Source: an uncultured Pelagibacteraceae bacterium (GTDB lineage: Bacteria > Pseudomonadota > Alphaproteobacteria > Pelagibacterales > Pelagibacteraceae). Taken from it: a DNA stretch of 35,507 bases. The notes under the pieces were generated by a model. It searched no databases, was not told the DNA's origin, and saw nothing but the letters and a program-made list of their open reading frames with translations. The translations under genes and the position numbers were made by a program. The number at the start of each line of letters is the position of its first letter. The first letter of the stretch is position 1. Where the stretch lies: positions 1 through 35,507 of the forward strand of contig CACNVM010000008.1 of assembly GCA_902623915.1 (NCBI GenBank), read 5' to 3'. Below, in pieces: positions 18,020 to 27,113 of the stretch.

Positions 18020-19198
18020 ACTTTCACAAAACGATTTTATTCTATCTAAAGCTTTTTTAAGATTTTCCATGGATGTAGCATAAGAAATTCTGAAATATCC
18101 ATCCAAACCAAATGCAGATCCCTGAACTACGGCTACTTGAGCTTTTTCAAGTAATTTTTCTACAAATTCTTTATCTGTTTTTAATTTTGTCTTTTTTCCT
18201 AACAACTTTTTACAATTTGGAAAAACATAAAAAGCTCCGCTTGGTTTCAAGCAACTTAAACCATTAATACTATTTAAAGTATCAACAACGTAATCCCTTC
18301 TCTCCTTAAAAGAGTCAGATCTTGTTTTTATAAAATCTTGAGTTCCATTCAAAGCTTCTACTGCTGCTGCCTGACTAATCGATGATGGATTTGTTGTTGA
18401 TTGGGATTGAATTTTTGCTACAGCTTTAATTATGTCTTTCGGACCAGCTCCATACCCTATTCTCCATCCAGTCATAGAGTAAGATTTACTTACACCGTTC
18501 ATTGTTAATGTTCTGTCTTTTAAAGCTTTAATTTGGGCAATAGTGAAAAATTTAAAATCATCATATGTAATATGCTCATAGATATCATCACTAAGTATAT
18601 AAACATTTTTATTTTTTATTAATATTTTCGATAATTCTTCTATCTCATTCCTTGTGTAACAAGATCCAGTTGGATTTGACGGTGAATTTATAATTAACCA
18701 TTTAGTTTTTTTTCCAATAGCTTTTTTTAATTCATCTGGTGTTATTTTGAATTCATTTTTTTCTGAGCACTTTACTATTTTGGGTTTGCCGCCAGCTAAT
18801 AAAACCATATCAGGATAAGATACCCAATAAGGTGCTGGGATAATGACTTCGTCTCCTGGATTGAGGGTTGCCATAAAAACGTTATATAAAACTTGTTTTC
18901 CTCCCGTACCAACCGAAATTTGATCTAATTCGTAAGACAAATTATTTTCTCTTGTAAATTTCCCTTGGATCGCCTTTTTGAGTTTAGGTGTACCATCCAC
19001 CGCTGTATACTTTGTTTCTCCTCTTTTAATTGCTTCGATAGCAGCATCTTTAATGTTATCTGGAGTGTCAAAATCAGGCTCGCCTGCACCTAAACCTATT
19101 ACATCTTTACCAGCTGCCCTCATTTCCCTTGCTTTTGAGGTAACCGCTATGGTTGGTGAGGGTTTAATTCGCTTTAAATTATTGGAAACTATGCTCAT
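18011..19198 (-). CDS. aspC: PLP-dependent aspartate aminotransferase (class I, AAT-Ib type)
   Basis: The 395-residue enzyme should exchange amino groups between aspartate and 2-oxoglutarate; some relatives also use prephenate. The N-terminal RIKPSPTIAVTSKAREM and GLGAGEPDFDTPDN (35-48) are typical of the thermophile-like Ib branch. INSPSNPTGSCYTRNE binds the cofactor, and the Schiff-base lysine lies in NGVSKSYSMTGWRIGY. The C-terminal FRISYATSMENL contains the substrate-carboxylate arginine. It is flanked by overlaps: convergent with the SDR gene (9 bases), divergent from uvrB across 35 bases. Confidence 0.95.
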   Translation of the reverse strand: MSIVSNNLKRIKPSPTIAVTSKAREMRAAGKDVIGLGAGEPDFDTPDNIKDAAIEAIKRGETKYTAVDGTPKLKKAIQGKFTRENNLSYELDQISVGTGGKQVLYNVFMATLNPGDEVIIPAPYWVSYPDMVLLAGGKPKIVKCSEKNEFKITPDELKKAIGKKTKWLIINSPSNPTGSCYTRNEIEELSKILIKNKNVYILSDDIYEHITYDDFKFFTIAQIKALKDRTLTMNGVSKSYSMTGWRIGYGAGPKDIIKAVAKIQSQSTTNPSSISQAAAVEALNGTQDFIKTRSDSFKERRDYVVDTLNSINGLSCLKPSGAFYVFPNCKKLLGKKTKLKTDKEFVEKLLEKAQVAVVQGSAFGLDGYFRISYATSMENLKKALDRIKSFCESLN

Positions 19199-19211
19199 TG
19201 AAATTTATAAT
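19182..19211 (+). promoter_or_regulatory. Putative uvrB promoter
   Basis: TTGGAA (19182-19187) and TATAAT (19206-19211) are separated by 18 bases. The -35 lies inside the first codons of aspC. The predicted start is near 19218, about 16 bases before the uvrB ATG. Its -10 overlaps the opposite-strand -10 of aspC. No LexA-type palindrome is visible. Confidence 0.5.
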
Positions 19212-19232
19212 ATTTTGTTATTATTAACACAA
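19204..19232 (-). promoter_or_regulatory. Putative aspC promoter, overlapping that of uvrB
   Basis: On the minus strand TTGTGT (19232-19227) is followed after 17 bases by TATAAA (19209-19204), which ends 5 bases before the aspC ATG. Transcription would begin at or beside the start codon, so the mRNA is probably leaderless. The -10 shares its core bases with the uvrB -10. Confidence 0.5.
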
Positions 19233-19233
19233 A

Positions 19234-21405
19234 ATGCAAAATACATACCAAGAAAAAATAGATAATTTAGAGGCTAATAACTCTCCTGTGAGGAAAAAAC
19301 TTGAGGGTGGAATAAGGTTTAAAATAAAAAGTAATTTTCAACCTGCCGGGGATCAACCTGAGGCAATTAAAAAGATACTTAAAAATTTAAAAGATAAACA
19401 GAGCGAACAGGTTCTGCTTGGTGTCACTGGATCTGGAAAAACCTTTACTATGGCAAAAGTAATAGAATCTGCAAATCGACCTGCCTTAGTTTTAGCACCA
19501 AATAAAACTTTAGCTGCGCAATTATACGGCGAAATGAAAAGTTTTTTTCCAGACAATGCTGTTGAGTATTTTGTCTCATATTATGATTATTATACTCCAG
19601 AAGCATATGTTCCAAGATCAGATACATATATTGAAAAAGAAGCTTCTATAAATGAACAAATAGATAGGATGAGGCATTCAGCAACAAGATCTTTGCTTGA
19701 ACGTGATGATGTAATTATTGTGGCTAGTGTTTCTTGTATTTATGGACTTGGTTCGGTTGAGGCTTATAGCAAGATGACATTGGCATTAAAAAAGAATTAT
19801 GAATATGAAAGAGACGAAATTATAAAAACATTTGTTAATTTACAATATAAGAGAAATGACCAAAATTTTTTTAGAGGTACTTTTAGAGTTAGAGGAGAAA
19901 ATTTAGAAATATTCCCATCGCATTTAGAGGACAGAGCTTGGAGATTGAGTTTAAACGGAAATAAACTTGAAAAAATAGAAGAATTTGATCCTTTAACAGG
20001 AGACAAAACAAATGATTTTGCAGTAATAAAATTATATGCTAACAGCCACTACATAACTCCAAAACCAACAATTGATCAAGCTATCAAAGAAATTAAAAAA
20101 GAATTGGAAGTTACTCTAGAAGATCATAAGGCAAATAATAAACTTCTAGAAGCTCAAAGGTTGAGGGAGAGAACAAAATTTGATCTTGAAATGATTGAAG
20201 CAACTGGAACCTGTGCGGGTATTGAAAATTATTCAAGATTTCTTTCTGGAAGAAATAAAGGGGAGCCCCCACCTACTCTCTTCGAATATTTTCCTGACAA
20301 TACTATTATATTTGTAGATGAAAGCCACGTAACTGTGCCTCAATTAAATGGTATGTACAAAGGTGATCACACGAGAAAAAAAACACTTGCAGAGTATGGT
20401 TTCAGATTACCTTCATGTATGGATAATAGACCATTAAAGTTTGAAGAGTGGGATGCTATGAGAACGCAAACAGTTTTTGTATCTGCAACCCCTGGTCCTT
20501 GGGAACTAAAACAAACTCAAAATAAATATATAGATCAAGTTATAAGACCAACAGGTTTAATTGATCCACCTGTTGAAATACGACCTGCAAAAACTCAGGT
20601 AGATGACTTGTTCCATGAGTCTAAAAAAGTTATTGATAAAGGATATAGAATTCTAGTAACAACTCTTACAAAGAAAATGGCAGAAGATTTAACAGAATAT
20701 CTTCACGAAAACGGTTTGAAAGTAAGATATATGCACTCAGACATAGACACACTTGAGAGAATTGAAATCATCAGGGATTTACGAATGGGTGTTTTTGATA
20801 TTTTGGTTGGTATAAATCTATTAAGAGAAGGGTTAGATATACCAGAATGTGCTTTAGTTGCAATTTTGGACGCTGACAAAGAAGGTTTTTTAAGATCAGA
20901 AACCTCACTAATTCAAACTATAGGTAGAGCTGCTAGAAATGTAGATGGCAAAGTAATTCTTTATGCGGACAAAGTAACAAAAAGTATCGATAAAGCTATA
21001 AAAGAGACAGATAGGAGAAGAGGTAGACAGGTAGAATATAATAAAAAAAATAATATAAGCGCAGAGTCGGTTAAGAAGGAGATTACCGATATTTTAGAAT
21101 CTGTTTACGAAAAAGATTATGTAAAAATTAGTGAAGGTTCAAATGTTGGTGGAAACTTAAAAAAACATCTAAAAGCACTAAATAAAAAAATGAAAGAGTC
21201 TGCATCAAATTTAGAGTTTGAAGAAGCAGCAAAAATTAGAGATGAAATTAGAAAATTGGAGACAAATGAACTTGAGATTAACTTGAATCCAAAAATTTCA
21301 CAGTATAATTTAAACAAAAAGGTTTATCCTCAAGGTAGATCTAAGATGGGAATGCCGGGCACTAAGCCAAGAAAATCTATAAAAAAATGGAAGCCAAAAA
21401 AATAA
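19234..21405 (+). CDS. uvrB: Excinuclease ABC subunit UvrB
   Basis: UvrB verifies DNA damage and forms the pre-incision complex with UvrC. The 723-residue protein has Walker A GVTGSGKT (63-70), the beta-hairpin region [16 protein letters not shown], Walker B in IIFVDESH, and helicase motifs [15 protein letters not shown] and QTIGRAARN. The C-terminal UVR motif [17 protein letters not shown], the UvrC contact, lies near 660. It is longer than E. coli UvrB (673) because of about 25 extra N-terminal residues and a basic C-terminal tail after the UVR motif ([16 protein letters not shown]). The 3' end overlaps the pteridine reductase by 19 bases. Confidence 0.98.
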   Translation: MQNTYQEKIDNLEANNSPVRKKLEGGIRFKIKSNFQPAGDQPEAIKKILKNLKDKQSEQVLLGVTGSGKTFTMAKVIESANRPALVLAPNKTLAAQLYGEMKSFFPDNAVEYFVSYYDYYTPEAYVPRSDTYIEKEASINEQIDRMRHSATRSLLERDDVIIVASVSCIYGLGSVEAYSKMTLALKKNYEYERDEIIKTFVNLQYKRNDQNFFRGTFRVRGENLEIFPSHLEDRAWRLSLNGNKLEKIEEFDPLTGDKTNDFAVIKLYANSHYITPKPTIDQAIKEIKKELEVTLEDHKANNKLLEAQRLRERTKFDLEMIEATGTCAGIENYSRFLSGRNKGEPPPTLFEYFPDNTIIFVDESHVTVPQLNGMYKGDHTRKKTLAEYGFRLPSCMDNRPLKFEEWDAMRTQTVFVSATPGPWELKQTQNKYIDQVIRPTGLIDPPVEIRPAKTQVDDLFHESKKVIDKGYRILVTTLTKKMAEDLTEYLHENGLKVRYMHSDIDTLERIEIIRDLRMGVFDILVGINLLREGLDIPECALVAILDADKEGFLRSETSLIQTIGRAARNVDGKVILYADKVTKSIDKAIKETDRRRGRQVEYNKKNNISAESVKKEITDILESVYEKDYVKISEGSNVGGNLKKHLKALNKKMKESASNLEFEEAAKIRDEIRKLETNELEINLNPKISQYNLNKKVYPQGRSKMGMPGTKPRKSIKKWKPKK

Positions 21406-22142
21406 TTATAACTGGTGGCGCTACTAGAATTGGTTCAGCTATAGCTAAGAGTTTAGCTGGATATGATGTTGATATTGTAATTCATTTTAATAAATCAAGA
21501 AAATCAGCATTGCAATTGAAGATGGAGCTAGAAGAAATAGGCACTAAAGTTTTTTTGATTAAGGCTGACCTTAGTAATACTAATCAGACTAAGAAAATAG
21601 TCCCGTTTGCTTATAAAAAAATGAAGGGTTTAGATTGTTTAATTAACAATGCATCTCTGTTTGAAAAAGATGATTTAGAAAATTTTAGTGATAAAAGCTT
21701 TTCAAAACATTTAGATATAAATTTAAAAGCACCTGCGTTTTTAATTAAAGACTTTAAAAGATACGTAAAAAATAAAGAGGCAAACATTATAAATATTATT
21801 GATCAAAGAGTTAAAAAACTCACTCCTTTCTTTTTTTCATATACTTTAAGTAAAGCTGCACTTGCAACACTTACAACTACTACTGCCATGAAACTTGCTC
21901 CTAATATTAGAGTAAATGGAATTTCGCCAGGTCCAACTTTAAAAAATAAGAGACAGTCTGAAAAACATTTTAAAGCTCAATGGAGATCTACAATTCTTCA
22001 AAAGCAAGTTGATTTAAAAAATATTTGTGCATCGGTTAAATATTTTATTGAAAATAATAATATTACAGGTCAAATAGTTAGTGTAGATAGTGGGCAAAGT
22101 TTAGCGTGGAAAACACCCGATATAATTAACTCAAAAGAATGA
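21387..22142 (+). CDS. SDR-family pteridine reductase (PTR1/FolM-like)
   Basis: The 251-residue protein has the cofactor motif TGGATRIG (9-16), the TGxxxRxG form that marks pteridine reductases rather than general SDRs. HFNKSRKSA (33-41) is NADP-type, NNAS is at 87-90, and the catalytic set is D139 (in NIIDQR), Y152 and K156 (YTLSK). Asp in place of the usual SDR Ser is the PTR1/FolM hallmark. Known family members reduce dihydrobiopterin, dihydromonapterin or dihydrofolate. The 4-base overlap with folB downstream supports a folate or pterin role. It could provide the dihydrofolate reductase step, but whether the genome has folA cannot be seen here. Confidence 0.82.
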   Translation: MEAKKIIITGGATRIGSAIAKSLAGYDVDIVIHFNKSRKSALQLKMELEEIGTKVFLIKADLSNTNQTKKIVPFAYKKMKGLDCLINNASLFEKDDLENFSDKSFSKHLDINLKAPAFLIKDFKRYVKNKEANIINIIDQRVKKLTPFFFSYTLSKAALATLTTTTAMKLAPNIRVNGISPGPTLKNKRQSEKHFKAQWRSTILQKQVDLKNICASVKYFIENNNITGQIVSVDSGQSLAWKTPDIINSKE

Positions 22143-22543
22143 AAATAATTAAATTTAAACAAAAAAGATCTTATAATTATAAAAGAAAAATTCTAATAAA
22201 GGATCTGGTTTTAAAGATGCTTGTAGGAATTCATAATTTTGAAAAAAAGAAAAAGCAAAGGGTGAGATTTAATCTAGTTATCAATATTGATCAAAATTTA
22301 ATTCCAAATGATAAAGATCTAAAAAGCATTGTAAACTATGAACAGGTAATTAAAACTATTATGAGGATTACATCGAGAAGACATTATCCACTTCTTGAAA
22401 CTTTAGCTGAAAAAATATTCTCAAAACTTTTTGAAAATTTAAGAATAAAAAAAATTCTTTTAAGAATTGAAAAATTAGATGTGATAAAGAATACTTCTTC
22501 TGTAGGGATAGAGTTAGAAAAGACTAGATCAAATGAGTATTAA
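22139..22543 (+). CDS. folB: Dihydroneopterin aldolase (FolB), divergent
   Basis: FolB converts dihydroneopterin to 6-hydroxymethyl-dihydropterin in folate synthesis. The 134-residue protein has an N-terminal extension of about 18 basic residues, then [21 protein letters not shown] (start near 20) with the conserved Glu at E35, VNYEQV (66-71), [10 protein letters not shown] (84-93) and [21 protein letters not shown] with K112 and the final VGI strand. The usual KP after the catalytic strand is KL here. The protein is unusually Lys-rich. Overlaps of 4 bases with the pteridine reductase and 11 with uvrC tie it into one transcript. Confidence 0.82.
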   Translation: MKIIKFKQKRSYNYKRKILIKDLVLKMLVGIHNFEKKKKQRVRFNLVINIDQNLIPNDKDLKSIVNYEQVIKTIMRITSRRHYPLLETLAEKIFSKLFENLRIKKILLRIEKLDVIKNTSSVGIELEKTRSNEY

Positions 22544-24368
22544 AAAAGGTAAAGAAATAATTAGAAAAAAAATCGTAAATCTCACTAATAATCCTGGGGT
22601 TTATAAAATGTTAAGTGATAAGAATGAAATTCTTTATGTCGGTAAAGCCAAAAATATTCCTAATCGACTAAAAAGCTATGTCTCGGATAGTCACCTTCCA
22701 ATCCGAACAGAAAGAATGCTCTCGCTTACAAGAAAACTTGAAACTACAACAACAACTAATGAGAGTGAGGCTCTATTATTAGAGGCTAATCTCATAAAAA
22801 AGCATAAACCAAGATTCAATATTTTGCTAAGAGACGACAAATCATTCCCTTACATATTTATTGGTCAAAAAGATAAATGGCCACAATTAACTAAATTGAG
22901 AGGAAAAAAAAATAGAGATGGTTATTATTTTGGACCTTTTGCATCTGTAGGATCAGCAAACTGGACAATTAAAATCCTTCAAAAAATTTTTTTGTTAAGG
23001 GTTTGCGATGATACAGTTTTTAAAAATAGAGATAGAGCATGTATTTTGTACCAAATAAGAAGATGTTCTGCTCCATGTGTGGGTAAAATAGAAGAGAAAA
23101 ACTATAAAAATTTAGTGGGTGATGCAGTTGACTTTATTTCTGGTAAATCACAAAGAATTCAAAAAAATTTATCATCAGAAATGGAGAAAGCGAGCGAAGA
23201 CTTAGATTACGAAAAGGCTGCTATTCTCAGAGATAGAATAAAAGCACTAACTCAAATTCAATCTTCCCAAAAAATAAATCAAACTAACCTTAAAGAAGCA
23301 GACGTTGTATCGGTTTTTAAAGAGTCTGGCAAAACTTGTGTTCAGGTTTTCTTTTTTAGATCAAAACAAAATTGGGGTAATCAAGCTTATTTTCCTAAGC
23401 ATGATCCTGACGAAAAGGAAGAAAAAATTTTATCTTCTTTTTTAAGTCAATTTTATGAAAACAAAACAGTGCCAAAACTTGTACTTTTAAATATTGAAAT
23501 TAATGAAAAAACTTTATTAGAAAAGACATTTTCTATTAGAGAAAAAAAAGAAATAGTAATTAAAAAAGCTACGACAAAAGATGAAAAAATTGTCTCAGAA
23601 ATGGCCCAAAAAAATGCTAAACAGGCATTAACTCAAAAAATTTTAGAAACTGAGAGTAATTCAAAACTGATAGACAACCTAGCTGATAAATTTAATTTAA
23701 ATTTCAACGTAAATCTTATTGAAGTCTATGATAACAGCCATGTGCAAGGATCAGATGCAGTTGGTGCCCTTATTACTTTTGGTAAAGAGGGATTTGTCAA
23801 AAAAAGATATAGAAAGTTTAATATTAAATCAGATGCAGTTAAAGGTGATGACTATGGCATGATGAAAGAGGTTTTGAGCAGGAGATTTGTAAGAGCACTT
23901 AAAGATGAAAATACAAATATGACTTTACCAGACTTAATACTAATAGACGGTGGTAAAGGTCAATATTCCGTAAGTAGAGAAACCCTAAATGACCTTGGTC
24001 TTCACGAATTACCTATTATTGCAATTGCGAAAGGCAAAAACAGAAATGCGGGTGAAGAAACCTTTTTTCATCAAAATAAAGTTATTAAATTTAAAAAAAA
24101 TGACCCTACTCTATTCTTTTTACAAAGGCTCAGAGATGAAGCGCATAGATTTGCTATAAGTACCCACAGAGCAAAAAGAAGAAAAAATCTCAGTAAATCA
24201 TTACTTGATCAAATCTCAGGGATAGGTAGAAATAGAAAAAGAGCCTTGCTAAATCACTTTGGTTCTGCAAAATCAGTTGAGTCAGCAAGTTTTGAAGATT
24301 TAAAGTCTGTGGAAGGAATTGAGGAAAAAGTTGCTCAAAAAATTCACGATTTTTTCCACGATAATTAA
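22533..24368 (+). CDS. uvrC: Excinuclease ABC subunit UvrC
   Basis: UvrC makes both incisions in nucleotide excision repair. The N-terminal GIY-YIG nuclease has PGVYKM (21-26) and ILYVGKAKN (33-41) with [20 protein letters not shown]. The central UVR motif is [17 protein letters not shown], which meets UvrB. The C-terminal RNase H-like nuclease has [35 protein letters not shown] and [13 protein letters not shown], and it ends with the HhH tandem ([18 protein letters not shown]). 611 residues is the normal length. The stop is 2 bases before pgsA. Confidence 0.98.
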   Translation: MSIKKGKEIIRKKIVNLTNNPGVYKMLSDKNEILYVGKAKNIPNRLKSYVSDSHLPIRTERMLSLTRKLETTTTTNESEALLLEANLIKKHKPRFNILLRDDKSFPYIFIGQKDKWPQLTKLRGKKNRDGYYFGPFASVGSANWTIKILQKIFLLRVCDDTVFKNRDRACILYQIRRCSAPCVGKIEEKNYKNLVGDAVDFISGKSQRIQKNLSSEMEKASEDLDYEKAAILRDRIKALTQIQSSQKINQTNLKEADVVSVFKESGKTCVQVFFFRSKQNWGNQAYFPKHDPDEKEEKILSSFLSQFYENKTVPKLVLLNIEINEKTLLEKTFSIREKKEIVIKKATTKDEKIVSEMAQKNAKQALTQKILETESNSKLIDNLADKFNLNFNVNLIEVYDNSHVQGSDAVGALITFGKEGFVKKRYRKFNIKSDAVKGDDYGMMKEVLSRRFVRALKDENTNMTLPDLILIDGGKGQYSVSRETLNDLGLHELPIIAIAKGKNRNAGEETFFHQNKVIKFKKNDPTLFFLQRLRDEAHRFAISTHRAKRRKNLSKSLLDQISGIGRNRKRALLNHFGSAKSVESASFEDLKSVEGIEEKVAQKIHDFFHDN

Positions 24369-24370
24369 TT

Positions 24371-24961
24371 ATGAAAATTAAAATTCCTAATATATTAACA
24401 ATCGGCAGAATTATAATTGTTCCTATTTTCGTTCTTAGTTTTTATATTCCAGGCATTGTTGGTGATTTGGTGCCCTTTTTTCTCTTTGCTGTAGCAAGTT
24501 TTACAGATTATTTAGATGGCTTACTTGCTAGACTTTACAAAGAGGAGTCTAAACTGGGTGAATTACTTGATCCTATCGCAGATAAAATTTTAGTTGCGGC
24601 TGCTTTAGTGTTGTTAATTATGAATGGGATCATAAAAAATCTTGAGGTAATTGCAGCAATTATAATTTTGACAAGAGAAATTTTAATTTCTGGATTAAGA
24701 GAGTTTTTAGCAAAAAGAAAAGAATTAAATTTACCAGTATCTAGTTTATCTAAATTCAAAACTTTTATTCAAATGTTTTCTATTGCTATTCTTTTAACAG
24801 GAGAAACAGGAAATAAGATTATAAACTTTCAAGATTACAATGCTCAGACAATTGGTATTATTTTGCTATGGATTGCAGCATTTTTAACTTTATATACTGG
24901 ATATGACTATTTGAGAAAAGGAATCGTGACCGCGATTAACGATGACGAAAATAATTTATGA
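24371..24961 (+). CDS. pgsA: CDP-diacylglycerol-glycerol-3-phosphate 3-phosphatidyltransferase
   Basis: PgsA makes phosphatidylglycerol phosphate at the inner membrane. The CDP-alcohol phosphatidyltransferase signature is complete: D46, D49-G, A-R54, G63, D67 and D71 within DYLDGLLARLYKEES and KLGELLDPIADK. About five hydrophobic segments are seen in 196 residues, as usual. N-terminal IPNILTIGRIIIVPIF is the typical first helix. The uvrC-pgsA order is common in bacteria. The stop overlaps the methyltransferase start by 4 bases. Confidence 0.96.
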   Translation: MKIKIPNILTIGRIIIVPIFVLSFYIPGIVGDLVPFFLFAVASFTDYLDGLLARLYKEESKLGELLDPIADKILVAAALVLLIMNGIIKNLEVIAAIIILTREILISGLREFLAKRKELNLPVSSLSKFKTFIQMFSIAILLTGETGNKIINFQDYNAQTIGIILLWIAAFLTLYTGYDYLRKGIVTAINDDENNL

Positions 24962-25707
24962 GTTTATCTGAAATTAATAAAAGAGAAAAAGATTTTCATA
25001 ACAAACTACATTTATCTGAAGAGCTCAAAAGAGAGAAACAGGGAAAGTTTTATAAGGCACTGTATGGATTGTATAGCGATTTTTTAAATATTCTAAAAGA
25101 TGAAACCAAAGCAAAATATGTGTTGGACTTTGGTTGTGGTACAGGAAATTTTACAGAAAAAGTTATTAATTTTAATCCAAAAAAAATAGTAGCGGTAGAT
25201 ATATCGGAAGAGGCAATAAAAAAAGCAAAAAATAACTCCAACCAAAATAGTAAAAATATTGAATATAGAGTTGAGAATTGTGAAGATTTAAGTTTGAATT
25301 CAGATTCTTTTGATATTGCTTACGGTAGTGGCATACTTCACCATTTAAACTTAAATAAATCTTTATCTGAATTAAAAAGGATACTTAAAAAGGATGGTAA
25401 AATAATATTTATTGAACCTATGGCTACAAACCCTATTATAAATCTTTATAGAAAATTTACACCAAATGCTAGAACTTCTGACGAGCATCCTTTTAAGTTA
25501 AGTGATATAGAATTTATTAAAAGTTTATTTGCTAATGTTGAAGTAAAATATTATGGATTTCTTACTTTAGTTTGTTTTTTATTTTACAAGGAGCCAGAAA
25601 AATCAAATCTATTTCAGATTTTAAAGAAAATGGACGAAAAAATTTTAAATTCAAGATATTTTAAATTTCTTGCTTGGTCAGTTTTAATAAAAGCAAAAAA
25701 AAGTTAA
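24958..25707 (+). CDS. Class I SAM-dependent methyltransferase (Methyltransf_11)
   Basis: The 249-residue protein has LDFGCGTGNFTEKV (motif I, about 57-70), IVAVDISEEAI (about 76-86), FDIAYGSGILHHL, and LKRILKKDGKIIFIEP (motif III region), a standard small-molecule methyltransferase core. The C-terminus has a hydrophobic stretch (FLTLVCFLFYKEP) that could contact a membrane or lipid. Its ATGA overlap with pgsA hints at a lipid substrate, but this is only context. The stop TAA shares the sequence TTAA with the convergent ilvE stop. Confidence 0.85.
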   Translation: MSLSEINKREKDFHNKLHLSEELKREKQGKFYKALYGLYSDFLNILKDETKAKYVLDFGCGTGNFTEKVINFNPKKIVAVDISEEAIKKAKNNSNQNSKNIEYRVENCEDLSLNSDSFDIAYGSGILHHLNLNKSLSELKRILKKDGKIIFIEPMATNPIINLYRKFTPNARTSDEHPFKLSDIEFIKSLFANVEVKYYGFLTLVCFLFYKEPEKSNLFQILKKMDEKILNSRYFKFLAWSVLIKAKKS

Positions 25708-26591
25708 GCAGCTACCTTTTTTCTTACTAAATTAATATAACTTTCAGATAAATTCTTTATAAGATCACAGACTATAAATTTATAATTATCTATTTGAGAT
25801 ACAGGTGTTATCTCTGCAGCTGTGCCTGTTAAAAAACATCCAGCAAAATTTGACATTTCTTCAGGTTTAATTTTTCTTTCTATAATTTTAATACCCTTGG
25901 ACTTGGCTATACTGATTACACATTGTCTTGTTATTCCATCTAAAAAAGAGTCTGGTACTGGAGTATGAAGTGAACCATCCTTGTCTTTAAAAAAAATATT
26001 TGCACCAGTTGCCTCGGCAATATTTCCTTGATGATCTAACATAAGTGCATCAGAATATCCCTTGCTCTCAGCTTCATGCTTGGACAAAGTACATATCATA
26101 TAAAGACCTGCGGCTTTGGTATCCCATGGAACCGAATTTGGTGGCGGCCGTCTCCATGATGAGGTTTGAAGTTTAATTCCTTCGAGTTTTAATTTTGGGT
26201 CGAAATATGATCCCCATTCCCACGCAGCAATAGCAACATGTATTTTATTTTTTTGTGCTGAAATTGCCATCATTTCACTTCCTCTCCAAACAACAGGCCT
26301 TACATAGCCATTTTTGATTTTTTGTATCCTAATAATTTCATTAGACGCATCATTAATTTCTTTTTCACTATAGGGTATTTTTATTCCCATTCTTTTGGCT
26401 GAGTAAAATAATCGGCTTGTATGATCTTGAAGTTTGAAAATTTCACCCTCGTAAATTCTTTCGCCCTCAAAAACACAACTAGCGTAATGTAAGCCATGAT
26501 TTAATAAGTGAACTTTTGCGTTAGTCCAATTAACTAATTCTCCATTAAACCAAATTTTTCCAGATCTTTTGTCGTAAGGAATTGTTTCCAT
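25704..26591 (-). CDS. ilvE: Branched-chain amino acid aminotransferase
   Basis: IlvE is the last step of Leu, Ile and Val synthesis. The 295-residue form starts at METIPYDKRSGKIWFNGELV; the frame is open 25 codons further upstream, but that segment is not family-like and overlaps the promoter region. Fold-type IV PLP features are HGLHYASCVFEGERIY, the arginines in YVRPVVWRGSE, the Schiff-base lysine in DTKAAGLYM, and GNIAEATGANIFF with LDGITRQCVISIA. The segment FAGCFLTGTAAEITPVSQID is the usual C-terminal cofactor site. The gene is divergent from the MarR-type regulator and converges on the methyltransferase. Confidence 0.95.
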   Translation of the reverse strand: METIPYDKRSGKIWFNGELVNWTNAKVHLLNHGLHYASCVFEGERIYEGEIFKLQDHTSRLFYSAKRMGIKIPYSEKEINDASNEIIRIQKIKNGYVRPVVWRGSEMMAISAQKNKIHVAIAAWEWGSYFDPKLKLEGIKLQTSSWRRPPPNSVPWDTKAAGLYMICTLSKHEAESKGYSDALMLDHQGNIAEATGANIFFKDKDGSLHTPVPDSFLDGITRQCVISIAKSKGIKIIERKIKPEEMSNFAGCFLTGTAAEITPVSQIDNYKFIVCDLIKNLSESYINLVRKKVAA

Positions 26592-26626
26592 TAAGTATAA
26601 ATTAAATAATTTTTTTCTAACAAAAA

Positions 26627-26653
26627 AGTATATTTGTTGATAAAATATGTCAA
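26627..26653 (-). promoter_or_regulatory. Putative ilvE promoter
   Basis: On the minus strand TTGACA (26653-26648) is followed after 15 bases by TATACT (26632-26627). The -35 is perfect and the -10 has one mismatch, but the spacer is short of the ideal 17. The start would be near 26620, about 28 bases before ilvE. The -35 lies in the palindrome at 26636-26654. Confidence 0.45.
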
Positions 26654-26654
26654 C
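26636..26654. promoter_or_regulatory. Palindromic candidate operator between ilvE and the MarR-type gene
   Basis: GTTGA (26636-26640) and TCAAC (26650-26654) form an inverted repeat around 9 AT-rich bases. It covers the -35 of the putative ilvE promoter and lies 15 bases before the MarR-type ATG. MarR proteins commonly bind 16-20 base palindromes next to their own gene, so this may be an autoregulatory site that also controls ilvE. The arms are short, so confidence is limited. Confidence 0.4.
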
Positions 26655-26669
26655 ATATCTGACCAAAAT

Positions 26670-27113
26670 ATGAAAGATTTACTCTATTTAAAGGATGAAC
26701 AGATAAAAGATTGCATACAATTACTCTTGTACGCATACAGGGAAACGTTTTCTGACCCCTTAGAAATTTTAAAAAAAAACTCACTAGGTGCAGCACATTA
26801 TCGGACACTTCACTTAATTGAGAGAAACGAAGGCATTAATGTTAATGAATTATTAATAAAATTAAAAATAACTAAACAAAGCCTAAATAGAGTTTTGAAA
26901 GAATTAAAAAGATTAAAAATAATTAAACAAGTGAGGGATAAAAATGACACAAGAAGGAAATTACTTTATTTAGATCAGAACGGTAGAAAATTTTATCAAC
27001 AAGTTTTTGAAAGTCAAAAGAAAAGAATTTTTAATGCACTAAAACATTCAGACTCAGATTCTGTCATAAAATTCAAAGAGGTCTTAAAAAAAATCATAAA
27101 TGGAAAAAAATAA
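26670..27113 (+). CDS. MarR-family transcriptional regulator (PetP-like)
   Basis: The 147-residue protein has a winged helix: GAAHYRTLHLIERNEGINVNE, then ITKQSLNRVLKELKRL (recognition helix) and the wing VRDKNDTRRKLLYLDQNGRKF, which contains the DxRxxxxxLT-like MarR signature. N- and C-terminal helices should dimerise. The ATG at 26670 is preferred over the TTG at 26634, which adds 12 residues not typical of MarR. The 14-base overlap with the OmpR-type gene parallels the petP-petR pair of Rhodobacter capsulatus, where both regulators are needed for cytochrome bc1 expression. That functional link is inferred here. Confidence 0.85.
   Translation: MKDLLYLKDEQIKDCIQLLLYAYRETFSDPLEILKKNSLGAAHYRTLHLIERNEGINVNELLIKLKITKQSLNRVLKELKRLKIIKQVRDKNDTRRKLLYLDQNGRKFYQQVFESQKKRIFNALKHSDSDSVIKFKEVLKKIINGKK

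Noticed and set aside
26592-26666. 25-residue N-terminal extension of ilvE from an upstream start
   Set aside because: The family N-terminus fits METIPYDKRSG at 26591, and the extension would overlap the promoter and palindrome.
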